A DNA stretch of 6,540 nucleotides from Vulcanimicrobiota bacterium (lineage in GTDB: Bacteria > Vulcanimicrobiota > Vulcanimicrobiia > Vulcanimicrobiales > Vulcanimicrobiaceae). The position numbers were made by a program, and so were the translations under genes. The stretch is from positions 1 to 6,540 of the forward strand of contig PMFP01000048.1 of the NCBI GenBank assembly GCA_003155175.1, given 5' to 3'. A model generated the notes under the pieces. That model was not told the origin of the DNA and searched no databases. It saw nothing but the letters and a program-made list of their open reading frames with translations. This document shows positions 1-5,253 of this stretch, one piece after another (position 1 is the stretch's first letter; every line of letters starts with the position of its first letter).

Positions 1-2
1 AT

Positions 3-785
3 TACGGCAACGGCTATAACGGTGGTAGCTGGCAAGGCAACAATTTCCGTTACAACACCGCGGTTTCAAGCGTCAATACGACCTACGTTCGCAACGTCTA
101 CGTGGATCGAACGGTCGTGGTTCGCAATTCGAACGCCGTCAGTTACAACGGCGGATCCGGCGGCGTGAGAATGTCGCCCAATGCAAACCAGCGAGCGCTA
201 GAGCAACAACGTCACGTTTCGGCCACGTCCGTGCAGCAGCAGCGCGTCACCGTAGCCGCGAAAGATCGGAATAATCTCGCCAGCGTCAACCGCGGCCGGC
301 CTTCCGAGCCCGTCGCGCATCCGGCCGCCGTTCCGGCGAACGTAACGCACGCAGCGGCGCCAAAGGTGCAAGGCAAGCCGGCAGCCGCCACGCATCAAAC
401 GCAGCCGATCGCGAAGTCAGCCGGCGCGCCGGTCAACCACACGACGACCACGCACGCTCAGCCGGTTGCGCACGCACAGCAGGTGACCCACGCACAGCCA
501 GTGTCCCACGCTCAGCCCGTAGCTCACGCGCAGCCCGTGGCGCAGGCTCCGGTGACGCACGCGCAACCGGCCGTTCATTCCCAGCCGCCGGTAACGCACG
601 CTCAGCCGGTCGCCCGCTCGCAACCGATAGCACGCGCTCAGCCGGTAGCGCACGCACAGCCTGTGGCGCATGCACAGCCCGTCGCCCATTCTCAGCCGGC
701 GACGCATTCGCAACCGGCCGCGCACGCGCAGCCGGCTCCCAAAAGCAACGGCGGTGGGAAGCCTCCCCACCTGCAGCTCATTTAG
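3..785 (+). CDS. Secreted-type repeat protein with HAQP repeats (5' end missing)
   Basis: The reading frame is open from the left edge to a TAG at 783-785, so this is the C-terminal 260 residues of a longer protein. An in-frame GTG at 102 could be taken for a start, but the residues before it (Tyr/Gly/Asn-rich, e.g. YGNGYNGGSW) continue the same style of sequence. I therefore treat the gene as running in from outside. Three parts are visible: a Gly/Asn-rich stretch; a middle with YNGGSGGV, an RxLEQQRHVS-like segment and AAKDRNNLASVNRGRP; and a low-complexity tail of HAQPVA-like hexapeptides ending in KSNGGGKPPHLQLI. From memory, the middle resembles the C-terminal region of Gly/Trp-rich exported proteins (YXWGXW-repeat type), which would imply an envelope or extracellular location. 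The signal peptide would be upstream and cannot be checked. Function is unknown. Opposite-strand frames here are by-products of the repeats. Confidence 0.8.
   Translation, partial: YGNGYNGGSWQGNNFRYNTAVSSVNTTYVRNVYVDRTVVVRNSNAVSYNGGSGGVRMSPNANQRALEQQRHVSATSVQQQRVTVAAKDRNNLASVNRGRPSEPVAHPAAVPANVTHAAAPKVQGKPAAATHQTQPIAKSAGAPVNHTTTTHAQPVAHAQQVTHAQPVSHAQPVAHAQPVAQAPVTHAQPAVHSQPPVTHAQPVARSQPIARAQPVAHAQPVAHAQPVAHSQPATHSQPAAHAQPAPKSNGGGKPPHLQLI
453..740 (+). repeat. 16 tandem HAQPVA-like hexapeptide repeats
   Basis: In-frame, mostly 18-base units encode HAQPVA and variants (HAQQVT, HAQPVS, RSQPIA, HSQPAT, HAQPAP). Fourteen units have 6 residues, one has 5 (QAPVT) and one has 7 (HSQPPVT), giving 96 residues in all. 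Neighbouring units encode the same residues with different codons: Ala as GCT, GCA or GCG, Pro as CCG, CCA, CCC or CCT, Val as GTA, GTC, GTG or GTT. This argues for old repeats kept at the protein level rather than fresh slippage. The Pro/His/Ala/Gln composition predicts an extended, flexible, possibly metal-binding or wall-spanning region. Confidence 0.9.
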
Positions 786-808
786 CATCGCAACGATTGG
801 ATTATGAT

Positions 809-1012
809 ATGATCGCCCACGACGTCTTCCCAACAGCCTTCTCCGCCGAACTCCACAGCGACGAAGAAATCATGAACGCCGTCTTCGACAATCGCGACCA
901 CCGGTCCGCACGCCGCGAACATGCTGCGGCCAAGCGGTGGCAAGAGATCCTCACCATCTGGCACGGTTCGCGCAACGCATCGCTCCACCGCCGGATTCCG
1001 CAAGTTGTATAA
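809..1012 (+). CDS. Possible small hypothetical protein (67 aa)
   Basis: An ATG at 809 opens 67 codons ending in TAA at 1010-1012. The product begins MIAHDVFPTAFSAELHSDEE and ends in a basic stretch, NASLHRRIPQVV. I recognise no family, signal peptide or membrane segment. For it: third-position bases are mostly C or G, as in the real genes nearby, and a strong terminator starts 20 bases after the stop. Against it: there is no convincing Shine-Dalgarno sequence before 809, nor before the in-frame TTG at 797. A GAAGAA stretch precedes a later ATG at 872, which would give 46 residues. The same stretch could instead be the 3' part of the upstream gene's transcript or a small RNA, since it contains inverted repeats (934-940 with 985-991, and 925-929 with 998-1002). 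Confidence 0.35.
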   Translation: MIAHDVFPTAFSAELHSDEEIMNAVFDNRDHRSARREHAAAKRWQEILTIWHGSRNASLHRRIPQVV

Positions 1013-1032
1013 GGGAAACTCCAAGCGCTTGC

Positions 1033-1067
1033 AAGCCCGTCGGACGTTTGGTTCGGCGGGCTTTTTT
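1033..1067 (+). terminator. Strong rho-independent terminator
   Basis: A 13-bp stem (1033-1045 with 1051-1063, counting two G-U pairs) has a 5-base loop GTTTG and runs into six T at 1062-1067. The core arms are AAGCCCG and CGGGCTT. There is no matching T-run for the opposite strand, so it acts on + strand transcripts. It separates the repeat-protein/small-ORF unit from the dehydrogenase operon. A 10-base palindrome, CAAGCGCTTG (1022-1031), sits directly before it. Confidence 0.92.
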
Positions 1068-1092
1068 GTTATACCGCGCATAACGCTATACT
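1066..1092 (+). promoter_or_regulatory. Candidate promoter of the dehydrogenase-pnt operon
   Basis: TATACT at 1087-1092 is a good -10 match (5 of 6 to TATAAT). The best -35 candidate is TTGTTA at 1066-1071 (4 of 6 to TTGACA), with a short 15-base spacer. It lies right after the terminator and about 115 bases before the first gene, where an operon promoter is expected. A weaker -10-like TACGAT lies at 1112-1117. The placement is reasonable, but a high-GC organism may use other sigma factors. Confidence 0.35.
1068..1084. promoter_or_regulatory. Candidate operator: GTTAT-N7-ATAAC dyad
   Basis: Perfect 5-base arms, GTTAT (1068-1072) and ATAAC (1080-1084), flank a 7-base centre. The dyad falls between the candidate -35 and -10 elements, so a dimeric regulator bound here would block or affect polymerase. 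AT-rich arms in GC-rich surroundings make it stand out, but arms of this length can arise by chance. Confidence 0.25.
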
Positions 1093-1153
1093 GCGCCGGT
1101 CCCACTCGCGATACGATAGAGAAGCGCTACGAGACAAGTCCCCCCGCCCCCAA

Positions 1154-1188
1154 GCCCATTTAGGGCGACGACGTTGGCGGACGTCCGC
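1154..1188 (+). other. Leader inverted repeats upstream of the aldehyde dehydrogenase
   Basis: Two short dyads lie in the presumed 5' leader: GCCC-ATTTA-GGGC at 1154-1166, and a perfect 12-base palindrome GCGGACGTCCGC at 1177-1188, ending 9 bases before the ribosome binding site. A C-rich run lies just upstream at about 1140-1151. The palindrome could be an operator or a small RNA hairpin. No known riboswitch class is recognisable. Apart from these and the promoter candidates, 1068-1197 holds nothing I can name. Confidence 0.3.
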
Positions 1189-1197
1189 GCGTTTGAA

Positions 1198-1203
1198 AGA
1201 GGA
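1198..1203 (+). promoter_or_regulatory. Ribosome binding site deciding the ATG at 1210
   Basis: AGAGGA ends 6 bases before the ATG at 1210, a near-ideal spacing. It favours this start over the in-frame TTG at 1174, whose 12 extra residues (MADVRAFERGSR) are not typical of the family. Confidence 0.8.
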
Positions 1204-1209
1204 TCCAGA

Positions 1210-2655
1210 ATGGCCCTGCAAACCCCAACTCCCCGGATGGAGTATGAAAGCGTCAACCCATTCGATGGAAAAACGCTGAAAACGTACGTCCCGATCACCG
1301 ACGCGGCGTTAGAAGCAAAGACCGCTGCGGCGCAAGCCTGTTACGAGACGTGGCGGCATAAGACGTATGCCGAGCGCGCGGCGATCGTGGCCAAGGCGGC
1401 AGACCTTATGCGCGCCAAGCGTGACGAGCTCGCGCGCACCATGACGCTCGAGATGGGTAAGCGCCTCGACGAAGCGCGCGGCGAAGTCACGTTCAGCGCA
1501 GATATTCTCGCGTATTACGCCAAGAACGCCGAGCGCTTTCTCGCGCCGGTGAAGCTAAACCCAAAAGTCGGAACGGCGCACATGGAGAGCAGCCCGCTGG
1601 GCGTCATCTTCTGCGTTGAGCCTTGGAACTTCCCGTACTACCAGCTCGCCCGGGTAGCCGGGCCGCATTTGATGGCGGGCAACGTCATCATGGTCAAGCA
1701 CGCCGGCATCGTGCCGCAGTGCGCGCTGGCTTTCGAAAAACTCTGGGTCGAGGCTGGAGCGCCGGCCGGTCTCTATACCAATCTCTTCATCTCACACGCT
1801 CAGTCGGACGCCATCGTAGACGATGCGCGCATCAAGGGCGTCGCCCTTACCGGAAGCGTCGCCGCGGGCAAGAGCGTTGCCGCCAAGGCGGGCGCGAACG
1901 TCAAGCCTTCGTCCATGGAATTGGGCGGAAGCGACGCGTTCATCGTTCTCGAAGACGCCGATCTCGACCATGCGATCAAGTGGGCCATTTGGGGCCGAAT
2001 GTACAACTGCGGCCAGACGTGTTGCGCAGCCAAGCGCTTCATCGTCGTCGAATCGGTCGCCGACGAATTCCTTTCCAAGTTCCGCGCGGGGTTGGCCGCC
2101 CTCGAACCGGGCGATCCGCTGGACGAAACGACGACGCTTGGACCGCTTTCGAGCGAGCCCGCCTTGCTCGAGCTTCTCAAACAAGTAGACTCGGCGGTCG
2201 CGCGCGGCGCCAAGCTGGCGCTCGGCGGTAAACGAATCGACCGCCCGGGCTCGTTCATGCAGCCCTCGATCCTCACGGACGTCAAGCCAAATAATCCCGC
2301 GTTCCGCGAGGAGTTCTTCGGTCCGGTCGCGCTCTTCTTCCGCGTCAAGGATGAAGACGCGGCGATCGCTCTCGCCAGCGACTCCGATTTTGGACTCGGC
2401 GGATCGGTCTTCACCAAGGACGAGACGCGCGGTCAACGCGTCGCCAGCCGCGTCGAGACGGGGATGATGTTCGTCAACAACATCTCCTGGTCGGATGCGG
2501 AGTTGCCGTTCGGCGGCATCAAGTACTCGGGCTACGGACGCGAACTCGGCGACATGGGCATTCAGGAGTTCGTCAATAAGAAGCTCGTGCGCTTCGGCAA
2601 GATCGACGCTCCCCCGACCGTTTCCAAGATCACCCCGACAAACGGGAAGTCATGA
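1210..2655 (+). CDS. gabD: Succinate-semialdehyde-type NAD(P)+ aldehyde dehydrogenase
   Basis: This encodes a 481-residue cytosolic enzyme of the ALDH superfamily that oxidises an aldehyde to a carboxylate with NAD(P)+. The closest resemblance is to the GabD1/Sad branch of succinate-semialdehyde dehydrogenases. The catalytic set is complete: Asn140 in PWNFP, general base Glu237 in MELGGSD, nucleophile Cys271 in NCGQTCCAAKR, the EEFFGPV motif near 367-373, and the C-terminal LPFGGIKYSGYGREL. Length is normal for the family. Lys163 of the cofactor loop is kept. The position matching the NAD-specific Glu of mitochondrial ALDH2 (three residues on) is Gly166, which would permit NADP+; that reading is an inference. 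Cys267 and Cys272 lie around the nucleophile. It is the first gene of the operon, and its stop overlaps an ATG of the alcohol dehydrogenase gene (ATGA). The exact substrate is not proven; other short-chain (semi)aldehydes are possible. Confidence 0.92.
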   Translation: MALQTPTPRMEYESVNPFDGKTLKTYVPITDAALEAKTAAAQACYETWRHKTYAERAAIVAKAADLMRAKRDELARTMTLEMGKRLDEARGEVTFSADILAYYAKNAERFLAPVKLNPKVGTAHMESSPLGVIFCVEPWNFPYYQLARVAGPHLMAGNVIMVKHAGIVPQCALAFEKLWVEAGAPAGLYTNLFISHAQSDAIVDDARIKGVALTGSVAAGKSVAAKAGANVKPSSMELGGSDAFIVLEDADLDHAIKWAIWGRMYNCGQTCCAAKRFIVVESVADEFLSKFRAGLAALEPGDPLDETTTLGPLSSEPALLELLKQVDSAVARGAKLALGGKRIDRPGSFMQPSILTDVKPNNPAFREEFFGPVALFFRVKDEDAAIALASDSDFGLGGSVFTKDETRGQRVASRVETGMMFVNNISWSDAELPFGGIKYSGYGRELGDMGIQEFVNKKLVRFGKIDAPPTVSKITPTNGKS

Positions 2656-3749
2656 CGACCAGCGGGCCGGTCTTAACGGCCCCGTCCCCGCTGCACGGTG
2701 CGGCGGGGACCATGAAGGCACTCGTCTATCTGGGCGATGGGAAAAAGGCCTTCCAAGACAAACCCAAACCGGCCGTCACCGCTCCGACGGACGCTATCGT
2801 GCGCATCGTCAAGACCACGATCTGCGGAACCGATCTGCACATTCTCAAAGGCGACGTGCCGACTGCGAAGCCCGGGCGGACGCTCGGGCACGAGGGCATC
2901 GGCGTCGTGGACGAGGTCGGTTCCGCGGTGACCACGTACAAAAAGGGCGATCGCGTCCTCGTCTCCTGCGTTACGTCCTGCGGTGCGTGCGTGTACTGCC
3001 GAAAACTCATGTTCTCGCACTGCCTGGACGGCGGCTGGATCTTGGGGAATGCCATTGACGGCACGCAGGCGGACTTCGTCCGCATCCCTCACGCGGATAC
3101 GAGCCTGTATCCCATTCTGAAGGGTGAAGACGAAGAGCCGCTGGTGATGTTCAGCGACATCTTACCGACCGGGTATGAGTGCGGCGTCCTCAACGGCCGC
3201 ATCGCGCCGGGGAGCACGGTTGCCATCGTCGGATCCGGACCGATCGGGCTCGCCGCGTTGCTCACCGCGCAGTTCTATTCGCCCGCCGAGATCATCATGG
3301 TGGACCTCGACCAGAAGCGCCTCGACATCGCCGTGCGCTTCGGCGCGACGAAAGCGGTCAACAGTACCGACGGAAAAGCGAAAGAAGCCATCCTGGCGTT
3401 GACGGACAACGTCGGCGTGGATACGGCGATCGAAGCCGTCGGCATTCCCGCCACGTTCGAACTGTGCGAGCAAATCGTCGCGCCGGGCGGACACATCGCC
3501 AACATCGGCGTCCACGGCAAGCCCGTCACGCTCCATCTCGAGCAACTCTGGGATCGCAATATCGGGATCACCACGCGCTTGGTGGACACCGTCAGCACGC
3601 CGACGCTCCTGAAACTCAAGCGCGCCGGCAAGATCTTCCCCGAGAAGCTCATCACGCATCACTTCAAACTCACCGACATCATCTCCGCGTACGACACGTT
3701 CGCCAACGCGGCGACGACCGGCGCGCTCAAGGTCATCCTGGAGGCATGA
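2652..3749 (+). CDS. Zinc-dependent medium-chain alcohol dehydrogenase
   Basis: This is an MDR-superfamily alcohol dehydrogenase (365 residues from this start) that oxidises alcohols to aldehydes or ketones with NAD+. Catalytic zinc ligands are Cys58 (ICGTDLH), His80 with Glu81 (LGHEG) and probably Asp169 (FSDILPTGYE). The Asp resembles the ligand in Pseudomonas putida glutathione-independent formaldehyde dehydrogenase rather than the Cys of classical ADH. The structural zinc lobe has Cys110, 113, 116 and 124. The Rossmann motif GSGPIG spans 194-199, and acidic Asp218 ends the second strand (MVDLD), predicting NAD(H). Start: ATG 2652 overlaps the previous stop and favours coupled translation. 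The family normally begins at MKALVY, which is Met21 here (ATG 2712, 345 residues). I chose 2652 because a strong hairpin would bury the site at 2712, but the start is uncertain. Substrate unknown; 4-hydroxybutyrate, ethanol-like alcohols or formaldehyde are possible. Confidence 0.9.
   Translation: MTTSGPVLTAPSPLHGAAGTMKALVYLGDGKKAFQDKPKPAVTAPTDAIVRIVKTTICGTDLHILKGDVPTAKPGRTLGHEGIGVVDEVGSAVTTYKKGDRVLVSCVTSCGACVYCRKLMFSHCLDGGWILGNAIDGTQADFVRIPHADTSLYPILKGEDEEPLVMFSDILPTGYECGVLNGRIAPGSTVAIVGSGPIGLAALLTAQFYSPAEIIMVDLDQKRLDIAVRFGATKAVNSTDGKAKEAILALTDNVGVDTAIEAVGIPATFELCEQIVAPGGHIANIGVHGKPVTLHLEQLWDRNIGITTRLVDTVSTPTLLKLKRAGKIFPEKLITHHFKLTDIISAYDTFANAATTGALKVILEA
2664..2682 (+). other. Inverted repeat in the aldehyde/alcohol dehydrogenase junction
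   Basis: Perfect 6-base arms GGGCCG (2664-2669) and CGGCCC (2677-2682) surround a 7-base loop. It is the first of two adjacent hairpins after the aldehyde dehydrogenase stop. No T-run follows, so it is not a terminator. Confidence 0.5.
2684..2710 (+). promoter_or_regulatory. 12-bp hairpin abutting the internal ATG at 2712
   Basis: Arms 2684-2695 and 2699-2710 pair over 12 bp (one U-G) around a CGG triloop. The outer 8 bp, GTCCCCGC with GCGGGGAC, are perfect and GC-rich. The structure ends one base before the ATG at 2712 and contains the only purine-rich (GGGGA) stretch that could serve as its ribosome binding site, so in RNA it would hide that start. There is no T-run, so it is not a terminator. 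Confidence 0.6.
3740..3744 (+). promoter_or_regulatory. Ribosome binding site for pntAA inside the adh 3' end
   Basis: GGAGG lies within the last codons of the alcohol dehydrogenase gene. It is 1 base from the ATG at 3746 and 4 bases from the ATG at 3749, so the second ATG is the better start. Both overlap the adh stop (TGA 3747-3749), pointing to coupled translation. Confidence 0.65.
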
Positions 3750-4888
3750 TGTTCGTCAACGTCGCGGTCCTCAAAGAGACGCAACCCCACGAGCACCGCG
3801 TCGCGCTCGTGCCCGAGCTCGTACCGAAACTGACCAAACTCGGCGCGAGGATCCACATGCAAGCGGGGGCCGGCGACGCCGTCGGCCTGCCCGACGGCGC
3901 CTACAAGGACGTCGTCTTCGTGACCGATCGCGCCGCTCTCGTTCGCGACGCCGACGTGGTGCTGTGCATCCAACCGCCGGCCCTCGAGGTGGTCGCCCAG
4001 ATGAAGGCGGGCGCAATCCTACTCAGCTTCATCTACGCCCATCGCGAGAAGCGCCTGGTGCGCGAACTGCTGGAACGCAAGGTCACGTGCTTTGCCATGG
4101 AACGCATCCCGCGCATATCGCGGGCGCAGGCCATGGACGCCCTTTCGAGCCAGTCGGCGCTCGCGGGATACTACGCGGTTCAACTCGGCTCGACGCACAT
4201 GAACCGCGTGCTTCCGAAGATGACGACCGCCGGCGGGACGCTCGGTCCGGCAAAAGTGCTCGTCATGGGTCTGGGCGTCGCGGGGCTCGAGTCGGTCGCG
4301 ACCGCACATCGCTTAGGCGCCTCGGTCGAAGGTTACGACGTCCGGCCGGCGACGGCGCAGCAGGCGCTCTCGCTCGGCGCGACGTTCGTGGATACCGGCG
4401 TGGACGCTGCCGGCAAAGGCGGCTACGCTCGCGAGCTCACGCCGCAAGAAACGATCAAGGTTGCGGCCGTCTTGACCAAACACATTCAGGCGGCCGATCT
4501 CGTCGTTACGACCGCCGCGATTCCCGGCAAACCCTCACCGAAGCTCATCAGCAAAAGCCAAGTCGCCGGCATGAAGTCCGGTGCGGTCATCGTGGATCTC
4601 TCCGCCGAAGGCGGCGGCAATTGCGAGGACACGCAGCCGGGCGAGACGGCGACGGTCGGCAACGTGAAGATCGTGGCGCCGCTCAACGTACCTTCGCTGC
4701 TCGGCGACGACGCCAGCAATCTCTACGCTCACAACCAGTACAATTTTCTGGCACTGATCTTGAAAGACAACGTCGTCACCATCGACTGGAGCGACGAGGT
4801 CCTATCGAAGACCGCGCTGACCTACGCCGGCAAGATGCTCGACGATGCCGTTCCCCACACCACGAAATCTGCCGCGAAAGTGGCTTGA
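3749..4888 (+). CDS. pntAA: NAD(P) transhydrogenase subunit alpha part 1 (PntAA, domain I)
   Basis: This is the 379-residue soluble NAD(H)-binding subunit of the proton-translocating transhydrogenase, on the cytoplasmic face. It belongs to the alanine dehydrogenase/PNT family. The N-terminal half carries the typical LKETQPHEHRVALVPE start. The conserved RQD-loop region PRISRAQAMDALSSQS supplies Arg122, Gln127, Asp130 and Ser133, in the same spacing as the Arg127/Gln132/Asp135/Ser138 set described for Rhodospirillum rubrum domain I. The NAD-binding Rossmann motif GLGVAG is at 174-179, followed by Asp197 (YDVRP) that should bind the adenosine ribose of NAD. There are no membrane segments, so this is the split form in which domain I is a separate polypeptide. 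It overlaps the adh stop; an ATG one codon earlier (3746) is possible. pntAB follows after 17 bases. Alanine dehydrogenase is excluded by the gene neighbours and the RQD loop. Confidence 0.95.
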   Translation: MFVNVAVLKETQPHEHRVALVPELVPKLTKLGARIHMQAGAGDAVGLPDGAYKDVVFVTDRAALVRDADVVLCIQPPALEVVAQMKAGAILLSFIYAHREKRLVRELLERKVTCFAMERIPRISRAQAMDALSSQSALAGYYAVQLGSTHMNRVLPKMTTAGGTLGPAKVLVMGLGVAGLESVATAHRLGASVEGYDVRPATAQQALSLGATFVDTGVDAAGKGGYARELTPQETIKVAAVLTKHIQAADLVVTTAAIPGKPSPKLISKSQVAGMKSGAVIVDLSAEGGGNCEDTQPGETATVGNVKIVAPLNVPSLLGDDASNLYAHNQYNFLALILKDNVVTIDWSDEVLSKTALTYAGKMLDDAVPHTTKSAAKVA

Positions 4889-4905
4889 ACGGATCCGTAC
4901 GACTC

Positions 4906-5253
4906 ATGGACTCTAACCTAACGATCAATATTTTTGCCGGCGCTTACATCTTCATGCTTGCCGCCGTCGCCGGCTGGGTCATCATCGGCAACGTCCCGGC
5001 AATTCTGCATACGCCGCTCATGTCGGGCTCGAACTTCGTGCACGGGATCGTCGTCGTCGGCGGAATCTACGTTCTCCTCAACGCGACGAACGTACTGGAG
5101 CAGTCCGTCGGCTTCGCCGCGGTATTGCTCGGGTCGGGTAACGTTGCCGGCGGATACGCCGTCACCGTCAGAATGCTCGAAATGTTTAAATCCAGCGACG
5201 TCAAGCCCCACCATGCGCGGCACGGTCGCGCGGCCCACCACGCGAAGGCATGA
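4906..5253 (+). CDS. pntAB: NAD(P) transhydrogenase subunit alpha part 2 (PntAB)
   Basis: This small integral membrane subunit (115 residues) forms part of the proton-conducting domain II together with PntB. Hydrophobic segments lie at about 7-27, 44-63 and 68-88. Family signatures are VPAILHTPLMSGSN (30-43), HGIVVVGGIYVL and the closing RMLEMFK. The usual VTDRMLEMF reads VTVRMLEMF here. The tail after residue 95 is His-rich (five His in the last 14 residues), which I do not associate with the family. ATG 4906 is the start matching the family; no clear Shine-Dalgarno precedes it, so it may depend on ribosomes coming from pntAA. A TTG at 4885 overlapping the pntAA stop would add seven residues and is less likely. 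The stop overlaps the pntB ATG (ATGA). Confidence 0.93.
   Translation: MDSNLTINIFAGAYIFMLAAVAGWVIIGNVPAILHTPLMSGSNFVHGIVVVGGIYVLLNATNVLEQSVGFAAVLLGSGNVAGGYAVTVRMLEMFKSSDVKPHHARHGRAAHHAKA

Noticed and set aside
453..740. CRISPR array or non-coding tandem repeat
   Set aside because: Units are contiguous 18-base codon multiples without spacers, and they vary at wobble positions as a coding repeat does.
417..833. Minus-strand frames across the HAQP repeats
   Set aside because: Their periodic RLR/RYRL-like translations are simply the reverse complement of the + strand repeat.
921..1163. 80-codon + strand frame running through 1033-1067
   Set aside because: It reads straight through the strong terminator and has no ribosome binding site or family resemblance.
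1174..1209. TTG start for the aldehyde dehydrogenase
   Set aside because: The ATG at 1210 has a well-spaced AGAGGA and matches the usual N-terminus of the family.
1792..2436. Two overlapping minus-strand frames opposite the aldehyde dehydrogenase
   Set aside because: No recognisable motifs, and the + strand holds a complete ALDH with all catalytic residues.
2684..2710. Transcription terminator between the two dehydrogenases
   Set aside because: Strong stem but no T-run after it; the sequence passes directly into coding sequence.
3179..3748. Upstream extension of the pntAA frame into the adh gene
   Set aside because: Arg/His-rich nonsense translation opposite a real, motif-complete alcohol dehydrogenase; the family homology starts only at about 3749.
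3964..4905. Upstream extension of the pntAB frame through pntAA
   Set aside because: Arg-rich shadow frame; the conserved PntAB sequence begins at ATG 4906.
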